Shown piece after piece: positions 11,301 through 64,000 of a stretch of 64,000 nucleotides of DNA. Under the pieces are notes generated by a model that did no database searches, was not told where the DNA came from, and saw only the letters and a list, made by a program, of their open reading frames with translations. Numbering within the stretch: the stretch's first letter is position 1; each line of letters starts with the position of its first letter. The translations under genes and the position numbers were made by a program. The stretch covers positions 329,383-393,382 of the forward strand of contig JBBHKE010002613.1 in NCBI GenBank assembly GCA_037447655.1. The letters run 5' to 3'. The stretch is from Zygnema cylindricum. Lineage: Eukaryota > Streptophyta > Zygnematophyceae > Zygnematales > Zygnemataceae.

Positions 11301-12676
11301 AGCACAGCTTAAAAAAAAACCTAAAATTTATCCAAAAAAAAAAAAAGAAAAAGGAAAAGGAAAAGAAAGAGAAAAGGGAAAGAGAACAAAAAAGAAAAAG
11401 AAAAAGAAAAAGAAAAAAGAGAAGAAAAAGGAAAACAAAAAGAAAAAGGAAAAGGAAAGGAAAAGAAAGAGAAAGGGAAAGAGAACAAAAACGACAAAGA
11501 AAAAGAAAAAGAAAAAGAAAAAAGAGAAGAAAAAGGAAAAGGAAAACAAAAAGGAAAAGGAAAAGAAAAAGGAGAAGAAAAAGAAAAAGAACACGAAACA
11601 GAAAAAAAAAATAGAAAAAGAAAAAGAAAAGAAAAACACTTGTTCATTTTCCAACTTCAAAACAGATAATCATTAGTCGAGCAAAATCCAAAATATGTAC
11701 AAAAAAAAATAAAAATTAGAACTCATCGATAAACTGAAAAAAATAGTTTCATTTCATCGCAAAAAGAAAATTGAACCTACCGGAATCCCTGGCGAGACCA
11801 TTGGGTCATAAATTCTTTTGAAGGTTCCACTCCAAAAACTAATTCAAAAATTTTAGTCGCTTTGGATACCGATATACTTCTCAATGAGTCCTTCCCCCTC
11901 CTATCTTCCACACCCTTCCCTCTCTCTCCTCCTCCCACCCCCACCGGCTCTCCCCCTCTCACTTCAGCCCGCGCTCCAACTCCAACAGCTATTCTCCTTT
12001 CCCCTTTCTCTCCTTCTCCCTCTCCAACAAGTCCCCTCCCTCCCTCTCCTCCTGTCCCTCCCTTCCCTCCAGCTACCGCCATTCTTCTTTCAGCTGCTGC
12101 CGCCCTCATCTCTCTTCTCACCCTCCTATCTCTCTGCTCTGGAGTTTCCTCCTCTCCTCCTCCTCCTCTTGCTCTCTCCTTTTCGTTCTCCCTCTCCCTT
12201 TCTCTCTCCCTATCCAGCTCCCTTTCCCTCTCCTTCTCCCTCTCCTTCTCCCTCTCCCTCTCCCTCTCCCTCTCCCTCTCCCTCTCCCTCTCCAGCTCTC
12301 TTTCCTTCTCCCTTTCTCTCTCCGCCTCTCCTCGCCCCAGACTTCCTACCCTCCTGGAGCCCTTCAGATTCGTCTCCTCCTCCCCCGCAAATGCCGCAGA
12401 AGCGGACGAAGAAGAATCCGGAGAATGACATGTGGCATGCTGCTGTTGTCCGTACTTCTCCTCCTCCTCCTCCTCCTCCTCCTTACCTCTTCCGTACGCC
12501 ACAAAGTCAAATCCAGGAGGACACGTGGCGCTCTCTCCTCCTCCTCCCTTGCTTCTTTTGGCTTCCGGTCCGTCTCCCGAAGAGCTTCCTCCTAATCCAT
12601 GGCCGCCGTCTCCCGCCAGACTCATTCGGAACGCCATTTGGAGCTCCTCGTCCTCCTCGTCCGCCATGGCGGCCAT
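5318..12676 (-). CDS. MINDY-3/FAM188-type deubiquitinase, six exons, complete
   Basis: Exons on the minus strand: 12676-11781, 8740-8513, 8258-8132, 7579-7394, 6931-6860 and 6151-5318 (stop). All junctions are GT..AG and in phase, giving about 780 residues. This family hydrolyses Lys48-linked polyubiquitin. The start MAAMADEEDEELQMAFRMSL contains a ubiquitin-interacting motif (residues ~5-20), followed by a low-complexity Glu/Arg tract (~118-170), PEQRDRRVRREMRAAAAERR, and FGVEPSKEFMTQWSRQGFR. Exon 2 has GLVQGEGGPCGVLAPVQAF with catalytic Cys at ~318 and the oxyanion Gln at ~312. Exon 6 has PRWPVWVVGSESHYTVLFA with catalytic His at ~573, then an EF-hand-like segment (FDELDTSGGGGF). The C-terminus VDCIRTRWQRANCNWVGDPP is the conserved family end. 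Catalytic residues are all present and I see no break. I chose the first ATG because the UIM sits right after it. The 3-kb first intron is repeat-filled. Confidence 0.93.
8755..9665. repeat. Decayed ~46-bp tandem array, left part (in MINDY intron 1)
   Basis: Imperfect copies of a unit with the core cagtttgacctaattcagtt and ctgttcaaaattggttaa recur at roughly 45-50 bp from about 9210, with more decayed ggttcagttttggttc-like copies from 8755. The array is interrupted at 9666 by an inserted element and resumes at 10567. Confidence 0.7.
9666..10566. mobile_element. hAT-like non-autonomous element inserted in the 46-bp array
   Basis: The segment starts TAGTGATGTATATCGA and ends TTGACATACATCACTA, an imperfect terminal inverted repeat. 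It is rich in ATCG/CGAT words near both ends, like the shorter elements at 13.5-14.4 kb. It interrupts the 46-bp tandem array. The interior carries a direct duplication of ~130-150 bp (about 10060-10190 and 10200-10330, both ending near aaaaacattgaaaattttg). I see no transposase frame. A clear target duplication could not be confirmed by eye. Confidence 0.5.
10567..10785. repeat. 46-bp tandem array, right part
   Basis: This continues the array of 8755-9665, with units such as aattggataatttagtattcagtttgacc repeated about four times. It demonstrates that the 9666-10566 segment is an insertion. Confidence 0.7.
11331..11640. repeat. 300-bp GAAAAA/GGAAAA polypurine tract
   Basis: The plus strand is almost exclusively A and G over about 300 bases, within intron 1 of the deubiquitinase, about 140 bp downstream of the donor at 11780. 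Lys/Arg-rich and Phe/Ser-rich open frames here are artefacts. In the gene's sense it is a long polypyrimidine stretch. Confidence 0.85.
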
Positions 12677-12698
12677 GGCCTGCGCGACTCAAACTTCG

Positions 12699-13056
12699 CA
12701 CGTGCGAAGAATACACGTGCGGATGCGACACGTGTGCAGAACGCACGTGCAGAGATCGTGTGGAGATCGGACGGCTAGGAATTCGGTACACGCGTGCGAG
12801 GAGGAGGCACGTGAGAAAGAGGAGGAGGAAGACACGTGGCTCGACAGACAATAAGAGAGAACGAGATCATCCAGATTCGTCCATGGTATGGTTCACACGT
12901 GTAGGAAGAAGACACGTGGCAATTGCAGATGATGACGGGGATCAAAAAGGACGAGAGAGAGAGAGAGAGACAAGAAGTCGTGGAAGAAAGAGGCGCCGAC
13001 GATCCGCCACGTGGCAAGAGGAAAGAAAACCAAAAGCCCGTGGACTGCGCCACGTG
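12699..13056 (-). promoter_or_regulatory. Cluster of ten CACGTG G-boxes upstream of the deubiquitinase
   Basis: Palindromic CACGTG occurs at 12699, 12714, 12729, 12744, 12808, 12833, 12896, 12913, 13008 and 13051, that is ten times in 358 bp where about 0.1 would be expected by chance. Several are extended to GACACGTGGC or GCCACGTGGC, the G-box/ABRE core bound in plants by bZIP and bHLH factors. The first box is 23 bp upstream of the ATG at 12676, so the cluster probably spans the 5' UTR and promoter. The first four boxes are spaced exactly 15 bp apart, start to start. There is no coding gene on the other side for several kb. Confidence 0.7.
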
Positions 13057-13411
13057 GCCAGTCTAACCGCTTCTCGAGATTCTCGGAGAAGATTTTTGAA
13101 TATTTTCTTCAAAGAATCTTTGGACCGTTGACGCCGTAACGGATACAGGTCCATATCCGTACGCAAAAGTACACCGTTGTACATTAAAGTACATTGATGA
13201 AATGTACAGTACAGGTAAGGTTCGTTAGTTTTCTCGCCCGTGGTGTGCAGGGTGTGCAGGTCTCCTACACGAGGCGAAATGCGCCGAGACCTGCACACTT
13301 GCAAAATACCGCCCGGGTACCGCGGATTTTTAGGGTCATAGGGTTATTGGTTCGGGTTTTTTTTTATAAAAAAAAACACGAATGAGAAAAAAACCCTAAA
13401 CATATTTATAC

Positions 13412-13444
13412 TTGCGACGCGCCGCGCGGCGCGAGGCGTCGTAA
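13412..13444. other. GC-rich inverted repeat
   Basis: The sequence reads cgacgcgccgcg / cggcgcgaggcgtcg, arms that can pair into a strong hairpin in otherwise AT-rich DNA. No function is assigned. Confidence 0.5.
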
Positions 13445-13551
13445 AGCGAAATTGGAGTGAAAGGAGTGCAGGGCGACGTGGACCCCCTCACACGCGACCT
13501 TCACACCTAAAAACGCTCGATTCAGGTAAGTATGGTGATGTGCCCTACATG

Positions 13552-13925
13552 TAGTGTTGGGCATCGAATATATATCGAATTTCAGGTACCCGATAATCGA
13601 TATATCGCTTCGATATATCGAAAACCAAATAATCGCGATATATCGCCAATATATCGTATCGCCGATATATCGAAAAAGATTTTTTTTTTTTTTTTTTTCA
13701 AAAACCCCACCCCCACCCCTCGGGAGCGCTCTGTGGGGGGGGGGGGGGGTGGGGGGGAGATAAATCCGTACGATTCTCCGTACTATTTTTCGTACTGTTT
13801 TCCGTACTCTGACTGTACGGACACCCAACTTTTGCGATATATATCGCGATAATTTATGTTGGTCCCGGTACGATATATCGAGGAATCTATTATCGCAATA
13901 TGAAATTAACTGATACCCAACACTA
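13552..13925. mobile_element. hAT-type MITE with 8-bp target duplication
   Basis: The element starts TAGTGTTGGGCATCGA and ends GATACCCAACACTA, which is the reverse complement of the start. It is flanked by cctacatg (13544-13551) and cctacaag (13926-13933), an 8-bp target duplication with one mismatch, as expected for hAT elements. The interior is filled with cgatatatcg palindromes, a poly-T run (13681-13698) and a long G run (~13735-13749). No coding capacity. Confidence 0.75.
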
Positions 13926-13990
13926 CCTACAAGTCTACAGAACAACAACAGTACCATACGGTAAATGTCACCCACCGTATATTGGATAAA

Positions 13991-14413
13991 TAGCATTGTG
14001 TATCGGGAGAATTCTTATCGCGATAAACTCGATGCTCGATATATCGAATGTCGAACGCAAGAGGGCTCAATATATCGCTCCGGGACCAACAAAAATTATC
14101 GCAATATATTTGGTGGGAGGTGGGGGTCCATACAGCTGTATTATGGAAATAATGTACAAAAATATGTACGGCAAACTCCCCCTCTCCCCGCATCCACCCC
14201 TCCCCTCTCCCCCCCGCCACAAGGGGAGGTTAGAAAGATTTTTGGAACCAAACGTCGTTTCGATTTATCGCGGTAAAAATATATCGGCATATTGAGTTGC
14301 TATAAATATCGAGATATTGAGCTTCTTGGTCTATCGAAGTGATATATCAATTATCGGTTCACCCAAAATTAGAGATACAGAATATCGGCACGGGCCTTTG
14401 ACACACAACACTA
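13991..14413. mobile_element. Second hAT-like MITE
   Basis: The element starts TAGCATTGTGTATCGG and ends TGACACACAACACTA, imperfectly complementary termini related to the neighbouring MITE. The interior again has multiple cgatatatcg/atatcgc words. It abuts the dead hAT transposase to its right. Flanking 8-mers match only partly. Confidence 0.5.
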
Positions 14414-14689
14414 GGATACGGTATCGAACAAAAAATTGTAGTTGATAGGTTCGATCATACCATACATTAACATGTCGTAGTCACTTCCTTGGTTCAAAGG
14501 CTCGGCTACCTTAAGCAGTTAAAGCGAATAGATTTGTCTTCATCATCAAATACGCCAACCTAGCCTATTTGACACCAATGTCCACCAATGTCTCTAAAGT
14601 AGAAAGATCCCCCTTTTTCCCTGAAAACAAAGAAGTCGCCCTATCCTCGACTTCTATCCACAAAAATTGGACCCTTTTCATTCCTCGCT

Positions 14690-15935
14690 CTTATAATTTG
14701 AAATGTCCGATTTTGATGTTTTAGAAGATTGTTGCCTTGTTGTAACCGATAGTGGCTCTAACATGTGTGGGGTTGAAGGTCTACCGAGTATGTTTACTTA
14801 GATACCTTGCGCGGACCCTAAAATTGCTATGATTGTGTCAACGATCTTGAACAAGAGCGAAACTTCCAAAAAATACAAACACAATGTGGAAGTTCCTAAC
14901 TTGTTTGATTTAATTGACTCTTGTAAATCGTTGGTCACGTTTTTCAAATAGAGAAACTTACAAAATCTTTTGAAAAACAATTTAAAACAAAAAAACGCAA
15001 CGTGGTGGAATTATTTTCTCTGAAACCTTAAGAGTATTCAAGATTTATTCGATGACACAAGATCGATCGCTCAAGCAAAAAATAAATTGTTACTTTTTGC
15101 TTCTATCGATAAGACATACCTTACCGAACTTATACAATTTTTGGAAAGGTTTCAAGAAGCGACCCTAACGCTGGAAAAATTCAAAGAACTTTGCTTTAAA
15201 TTTGGTTTGTTTGAACAATTATTTATCCATAACCATTGTAAAACAAGAAAAATATCTTACAATGATGGTAAAAAAAAAAATGCCCTGCCAATTCCCCAAA
15301 CTTGCAAAAGTTGAAAAAGCTTTTTAATAAATTCGCACTATCGAAGTGGGGCCTTCATGAGTATCATATTATTGCGGCTCTTTTAGATCCCCGACAAAAA
15401 CATAGGCTTGAAACAATTGGGGCATAAAAAACTGAAATTGAAAGCAGGAGGGTCAAACGTTGAGAACTCGCAAATGATCTCGGTGATGACTTTGATTTCG
15501 GTAGTCCACAACGTATAACAAAAAAAAAACAAAAAAACATCGAAAAGTACGGACAGTTTCCACATTTTTTGGTGAGAGAGATGACGAAGAGGAGGCACTT
15601 ATTACCACCGACAAGAAAATGCCCGTTAATGATAAATTGAAAAGTTACTTTGTTTTAAAATTTGTCATCGATAGAAGATTGAACTTTAACATACTAGAAT
15701 GGTGGAAGAAAAAAATCAAGTATATGCGCGAAAGATGGAGGATTTCCTATTCTAGCTGGTGTCGCTAGATCCGTTCTAGCTATTCCGGCTTCTAGCTCTA
15801 TGTCTGAGTGCAATTTTTCGGATGCCCGGATCACAATGAAGAGGAGCTCACTAGCAGCTCCTATTGTTAGTGATATTTTGTGTGTTAGATCTAGCCGAGA
15901 ACTTTTAAACGCTCACTGTTTTGTTTTGTTTTGTT
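14690..15935 (+). pseudogene. hAT-family transposase relic
   Basis: Plus-strand fragments in several frames keep recognisable hAT motifs in the right order: LVVTDSGSNMCG (14.74 kb), LIDSCKSLVTFFK (14.91-14.95 kb), LLFASIDKTYLTELIQFLER (15.09-15.15 kb), IIAALLDPRQKHRL (15.37-15.41 kb), and the C-terminal dimerisation segment LAIPASSSMSECNFSDARIT / MKRSSLAAPI (15.78-15.86 kb). Many stops and frameshifts separate them, so it is dead. The N-terminal BED finger is not seen. It may once have mobilised the nearby MITEs. Confidence 0.7.
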
Positions 15936-17295
15936 GTGATTTTTTTGTCTTATTATTATTATTATTTACATTTTTTTTTTCATTGAAACATTGTTGTATT
16001 GCAAAATTTTTGTTGTGTTTACCTTTGTTTTTAAAAACCGGAATGCTTATTTTTCTAGACACGGCCACATTCAAACTGTTAAGTCATTAAATGTACTTCA
16101 TGACTCTCAAAGTAGGGCCGAGTTCCCTTAGTTTCTTGATTTTTTCAGATTGACCAAGAAAAAGAGGGCGAGGTAATATAAATACACACAAAAGGAATAC
16201 CCCAAAATTCACCCTTAGAATGCAAAATATGTTTCGGATACCTTACACATCCTGAGAAAGACCAACTTTGCTCAATTTTGTTTAGTATTCATAGAACTAC
16301 GCATTTTGTAATGGAGAAATGTCATAATGGCCATTAGAAAGCTGTTTTTTCTTTTAATATGTAAACCAGTTGCCCTAGTAAAGGTTTTCTAGGTTTTTTC
16401 AGGGTTTTTTTAAGGTTTTTTAGAATTCTCAACCCTTTTCTTGGGTTTTTCAGACACACTAAAGAGGGAAGCAAGGGTTTTGTTCCAAAATATTGCTACA
16501 TAAAGGCTATACGCTGAAATGAAGAGACTACCCCCAACGATAACAAAAAAACTCCATACGTGTGTGTAATTTTCTTGTAATAGATTTCAGCATTTTACCA
16601 AACAGGTATTTGTTCTTCATTAACTTTTGTTCCTCATCTAGAAGATGCACACATTAGAATCAATAAAAAAAGGTACCAATAGCAATTGCTCAAGCAAGAA
16701 TATGGTAACCTGATATTTAATTCCAAATAAGGAAGATATCTAAAACAGTTGAAGATTAGAAAACCGAAAAATCCAAATGCATGAACACCGCTTTTCCATC
16801 AAAAAAACAAATGTGTGTTCATTTTGTTTTCACTTGGAATACATGTGAGCTAGTTTTAGCATTGAACATCTTGCAATTTTTGTAGGTCTCTCTTTTGCAC
16901 TCTCACTCCCCTCACACTCTCTGCCTCTCCCTCTCTTCTCCCTTCTCAGTCTTGCCATGTATATGACTAGCGACAAATTTGCATATGTTAAGTAACTGAT
17001 TAGCATTCACGATTTTTTGATCATTATAATAGATTGTACCAAACTGATCCCACTTAGCATATAACCAACTCGAACACCGTAACAGAAAGTATTACAAGTA
17101 TAACATTCCTATTCAGTTCTCAAATGGTATTTTTCCTATGATGTAGCAATAGGTCATAAACCAACCCCATATTGAAATGGGCACCACAATGGGGCTCTAA
17201 GGATGTCACACCAATTCTATGTTACAACTGTTTTCGGATCCATTAACCGAATTAAAACCGCAAATGAAGACACTCCCATTAGAAACTCCAAATCC
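15936..17295. other. Intergenic; probable 3' flank of the protease gene
   Basis: AT-rich DNA with scattered ttttagggtttt/aaaccctaaa words and a short CT-rich stretch near 16885-16945. I see no gene or element. The minus-strand gene ending at 17296 should have its 3' UTR in the right part. Confidence 0.45.
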
Positions 17296-62063
<44,768 letters not shown>

Positions 62064-62528
62064 CTATAAAGCCAGAAATCCCCACCCCACCAACCCCAAT
62101 CCAACTGCTTCCCATTTAGTATGGACTACAAGGTTATACTCAAACAAGAAGGGTATGAATCCTTGGGAATTAGATTTGACATATTTTATCCAGTAACTTA
62201 TTAAGAAAAGCAATGAAACGTGGTTTTGAATGGATTTCAAGTTGTACTTGATATGTTCGAAACCTCCGCCAGTTTTGCAGATTGAAGCATTTAATAGAAG
62301 GTTGCATAACACGATTTGCCTTTACAAACGCAATTTAGCTACAAAAATAGAAATATACAAACTAGCTCAGTTTGTAAACCACCTGAATAACACATGAATA
62401 AATATATTAAAGACACTTTACAGCAAGTGCACATGTACATGTTTATTTAATTTCATTATAGAATTTCGCAAGAATACAGAAACGTGCACTTGTTGTAAAA
62501 TAGTAGCTAATACATTTAGCACTAGTAC

Positions 62529-62724
62529 ACTGCCCATCCTTATTAGCGTTAAGGGTTATTATTATTAATGCGAAGTCAGAAAACATAATAGTAGTTTAGT
62601 ACGAGGAGACGTGGCAGATTGAAGTCCACTTCTTTAAATAGAGTTGTTAACACTATTTTATGGTTTTCGGCCAAAAAGAGTCGCAAACGATTTGGTGTTA
62701 TCCACTGTAATAACGATAGGCAGT
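62529..62724. mobile_element. MITE with ACTGCC terminal inverted repeats
   Basis: Starts ACTGCCCATCCTTATTA and ends TAATAACGATAGGCAGT, complementary with few mismatches. The paralogous segment lacks it: copy 1 reads ctagtagcatatgtggagac across the site (near 54900) and copy 2 reads ctagta[insert]tatatgtggagac. The empty site supports mobility after the duplication. Confidence 0.7.
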
Positions 62725-62863
62725 TTTGTATATGTGGAGACCATTTACTTTTAGAGGACACATTTTATGTTAGTATTCAATCTGGCAATTGCAGATATTT
62801 AAAAAATAACAATCGTATTATGAGAATTTTGATTGCAAGGACAACATCGTAGCGTATGACTTT

Positions 62864-63355
62864 ACCCTTGAAAAAAAAAAATCGTTATAAAGTACAATTA
62901 AACACAACAATAACATTAATCAATCGCCAAAACGAAACAAAAAAACAGGTTCTCAAAAAGCCAACATTTCGGAAATTCTTTTGTCACGATTGTAGAATTT
63001 CCATATCTTTTTCAAAAGTTAAACTATCGAACAGAAATTCTTGTCCTTAAATAACTTGTGCCCCCAAATACCTTCTCAAATGGACATATGTAATGATATA
63101 CTTCATCCTGTCTCATAGCCCCCTCTCTTTTTCCCCCATCCTTCATATTACATTTCAAAAAACTTCAAAATCCAACAAAAAAACCCAAAACTAATTTTAA
63201 AAAATTGAAACCTCTGAAACATAGCTTAAATTTATCTAGCAAAATCATAGTTGTTTGCATGGCCCCTCTAGACCCCTATCTAGCCACTGTCCCAACCATC
63301 CTCACTCCACACGTTTCGACACTTAATTCCAATTTAAATAATTCATGAAAAAATT
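62864..63355. other. AT-rich sequence right of the LRR exons
   Basis: No LRR exon, signal-peptide exon or cap exon could be recognised here, so the 5' end of the giant gene is probably further right. Confidence 0.4.
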
Positions 63356-63531
63356 CCATCTTACAAATTCTTAAACATGGAAAGGACTCGAATACGGTCA
63401 ACAAAAGTAAATAAAAAGTTAAAAAAAAGCCTATAACCTTCATTATAAATCTATATTTAATTAAAAAAAAAAAACAAATGATAGGATGGTGTACAGAAAA
63501 AAACTTACATCATCATCATCATCATCTTCAC

Positions 63532-63606
<75 letters not shown>

Positions 63607-64000
63607 AATCATCATCATCATCATCATCATCAGCTCGGCAAAATACACATAGATGACGCCGAGCTTTTTCTCACTCTCTTTTTAGAAAGTGCCTCCCTAA
63701 CTTAGTCGCTAACACGAGCCTACTATACAAGGAACATCACCACCATCTTACAAATGCTTAAATATGGAAAGGACTCGAATACGGTCAACAAAAGTAAACA
63801 AAAGTTAAAAAAAAGCCTATAACCTTTACTATAAATCTATATTTAATTAGAAAAAAAAAACAAATGATAGGATGGTGTACAGAAAAAAAGTGCGCAGCAC
63901 ACACGCGGAAGTACTTACAAACTCACCATAAACATTCACATATTACATCATCATCATCATCATCTTCATCATCATCATCAGCTCGGCAAAATACACATGT
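63356..64000. repeat. Tandem duplication (~387 bp) containing (CAT)n tracts
   Basis: The segment starting ccatcttacaaattcttaaa at 63356 is repeated from 63743 (ccatcttacaaatgcttaaa), including cggtcaacaaaagtaaa and ggatggtgtacagaaaaaa. Each copy ends with a CAT/ATC trinucleotide run (63506-63630 and 63945-63978) and agctcggcaaaatacacat. The second copy reaches the window edge. A His-rich open frame across the CAT run is an artefact. Confidence 0.85.

Noticed and set aside
11291-11660. Lys/Arg-rich and Phe/Ser-rich open frames on both strands
   Set aside because: Open only because the polypurine tract contains no stop codons. No start context or homology.
11884-13131. 415-residue Pro/Ser-rich plus-strand open frame
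   Set aside because: It is the reverse strand of MINDY-3 exon 1 and its promoter. The minus-strand frame has the UIM, family motifs and splice-consistent exons.
63478-63705. Poly-His open frame
   Set aside because: Translation of a (CAT)n microsatellite.

Overview
The window looks like nuclear DNA of a green-lineage eukaryote. The genes are intron-rich with GT..AG introns, the leucine-rich repeats (LRRs) are of the plant LSGxIP type, there are Ty1/copia and hAT elements, and CCCTAAA-like motifs recur. I cannot name the species. A streptophyte alga is my best guess, because LysM domains attached to a papain-type protease are not a land-plant arrangement I know, but that is inference.

Layout. 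(1) 273-1743, plus strand: two exons of a biosynthetic arginine decarboxylase, entering from the left edge. No C-terminal exon is recognisable before an LTR-retrotransposon 3' end at 2720-3082. (2) 5318-12676, minus strand: a complete six-exon MINDY-3/FAM188-type deubiquitinase of about 780 residues, with a UIM at its N-terminus and a coding simple repeat (Glu/Arg). Ten palindromic CACGTG boxes lie just upstream of its start. (3) 13.5-16 kb: two hAT-like MITEs and a dead hAT transposase. (4) 17296 to at least 62063, minus strand: one very large gene, or two fused or adjacent genes, reconstructed from splice sites and phases. The module order is LRR block 1 (11 one-repeat exons) - Cys-rich/EGF - Pro-rich linker - plant LRR N-terminal cap - LRR block 2 (6 exons) - Cys-rich/EGF - papain-family (C1A) protease in four exons - two EGF-like exons - three LysM domains plus a degenerate fourth - stop. 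All 32 recognised exons join in phase, and the 5' end lies beyond the window.

The introns of this gene are loaded with mobile DNA. A 6.5-kb Ty1/copia element with both LTRs sits between the exons for the catalytic Cys and the catalytic His. There are relics of a second copia family, at least five TA-flanked MITEs, and a duplicated two-exon LRR segment. One EGF exon carries an extra base that breaks the frame, so the gene may be decaying, mis-assembled or genuinely frameshifted.

The module set (LRR recognition, EGF/Pro-rich stalks, a Cys protease and LysM glycan binding) suggests an extracellular wall or surface protein that could bind an N-acetylglucosamine-type glycan and a protein ligand while carrying a protease. 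That function is inference only.
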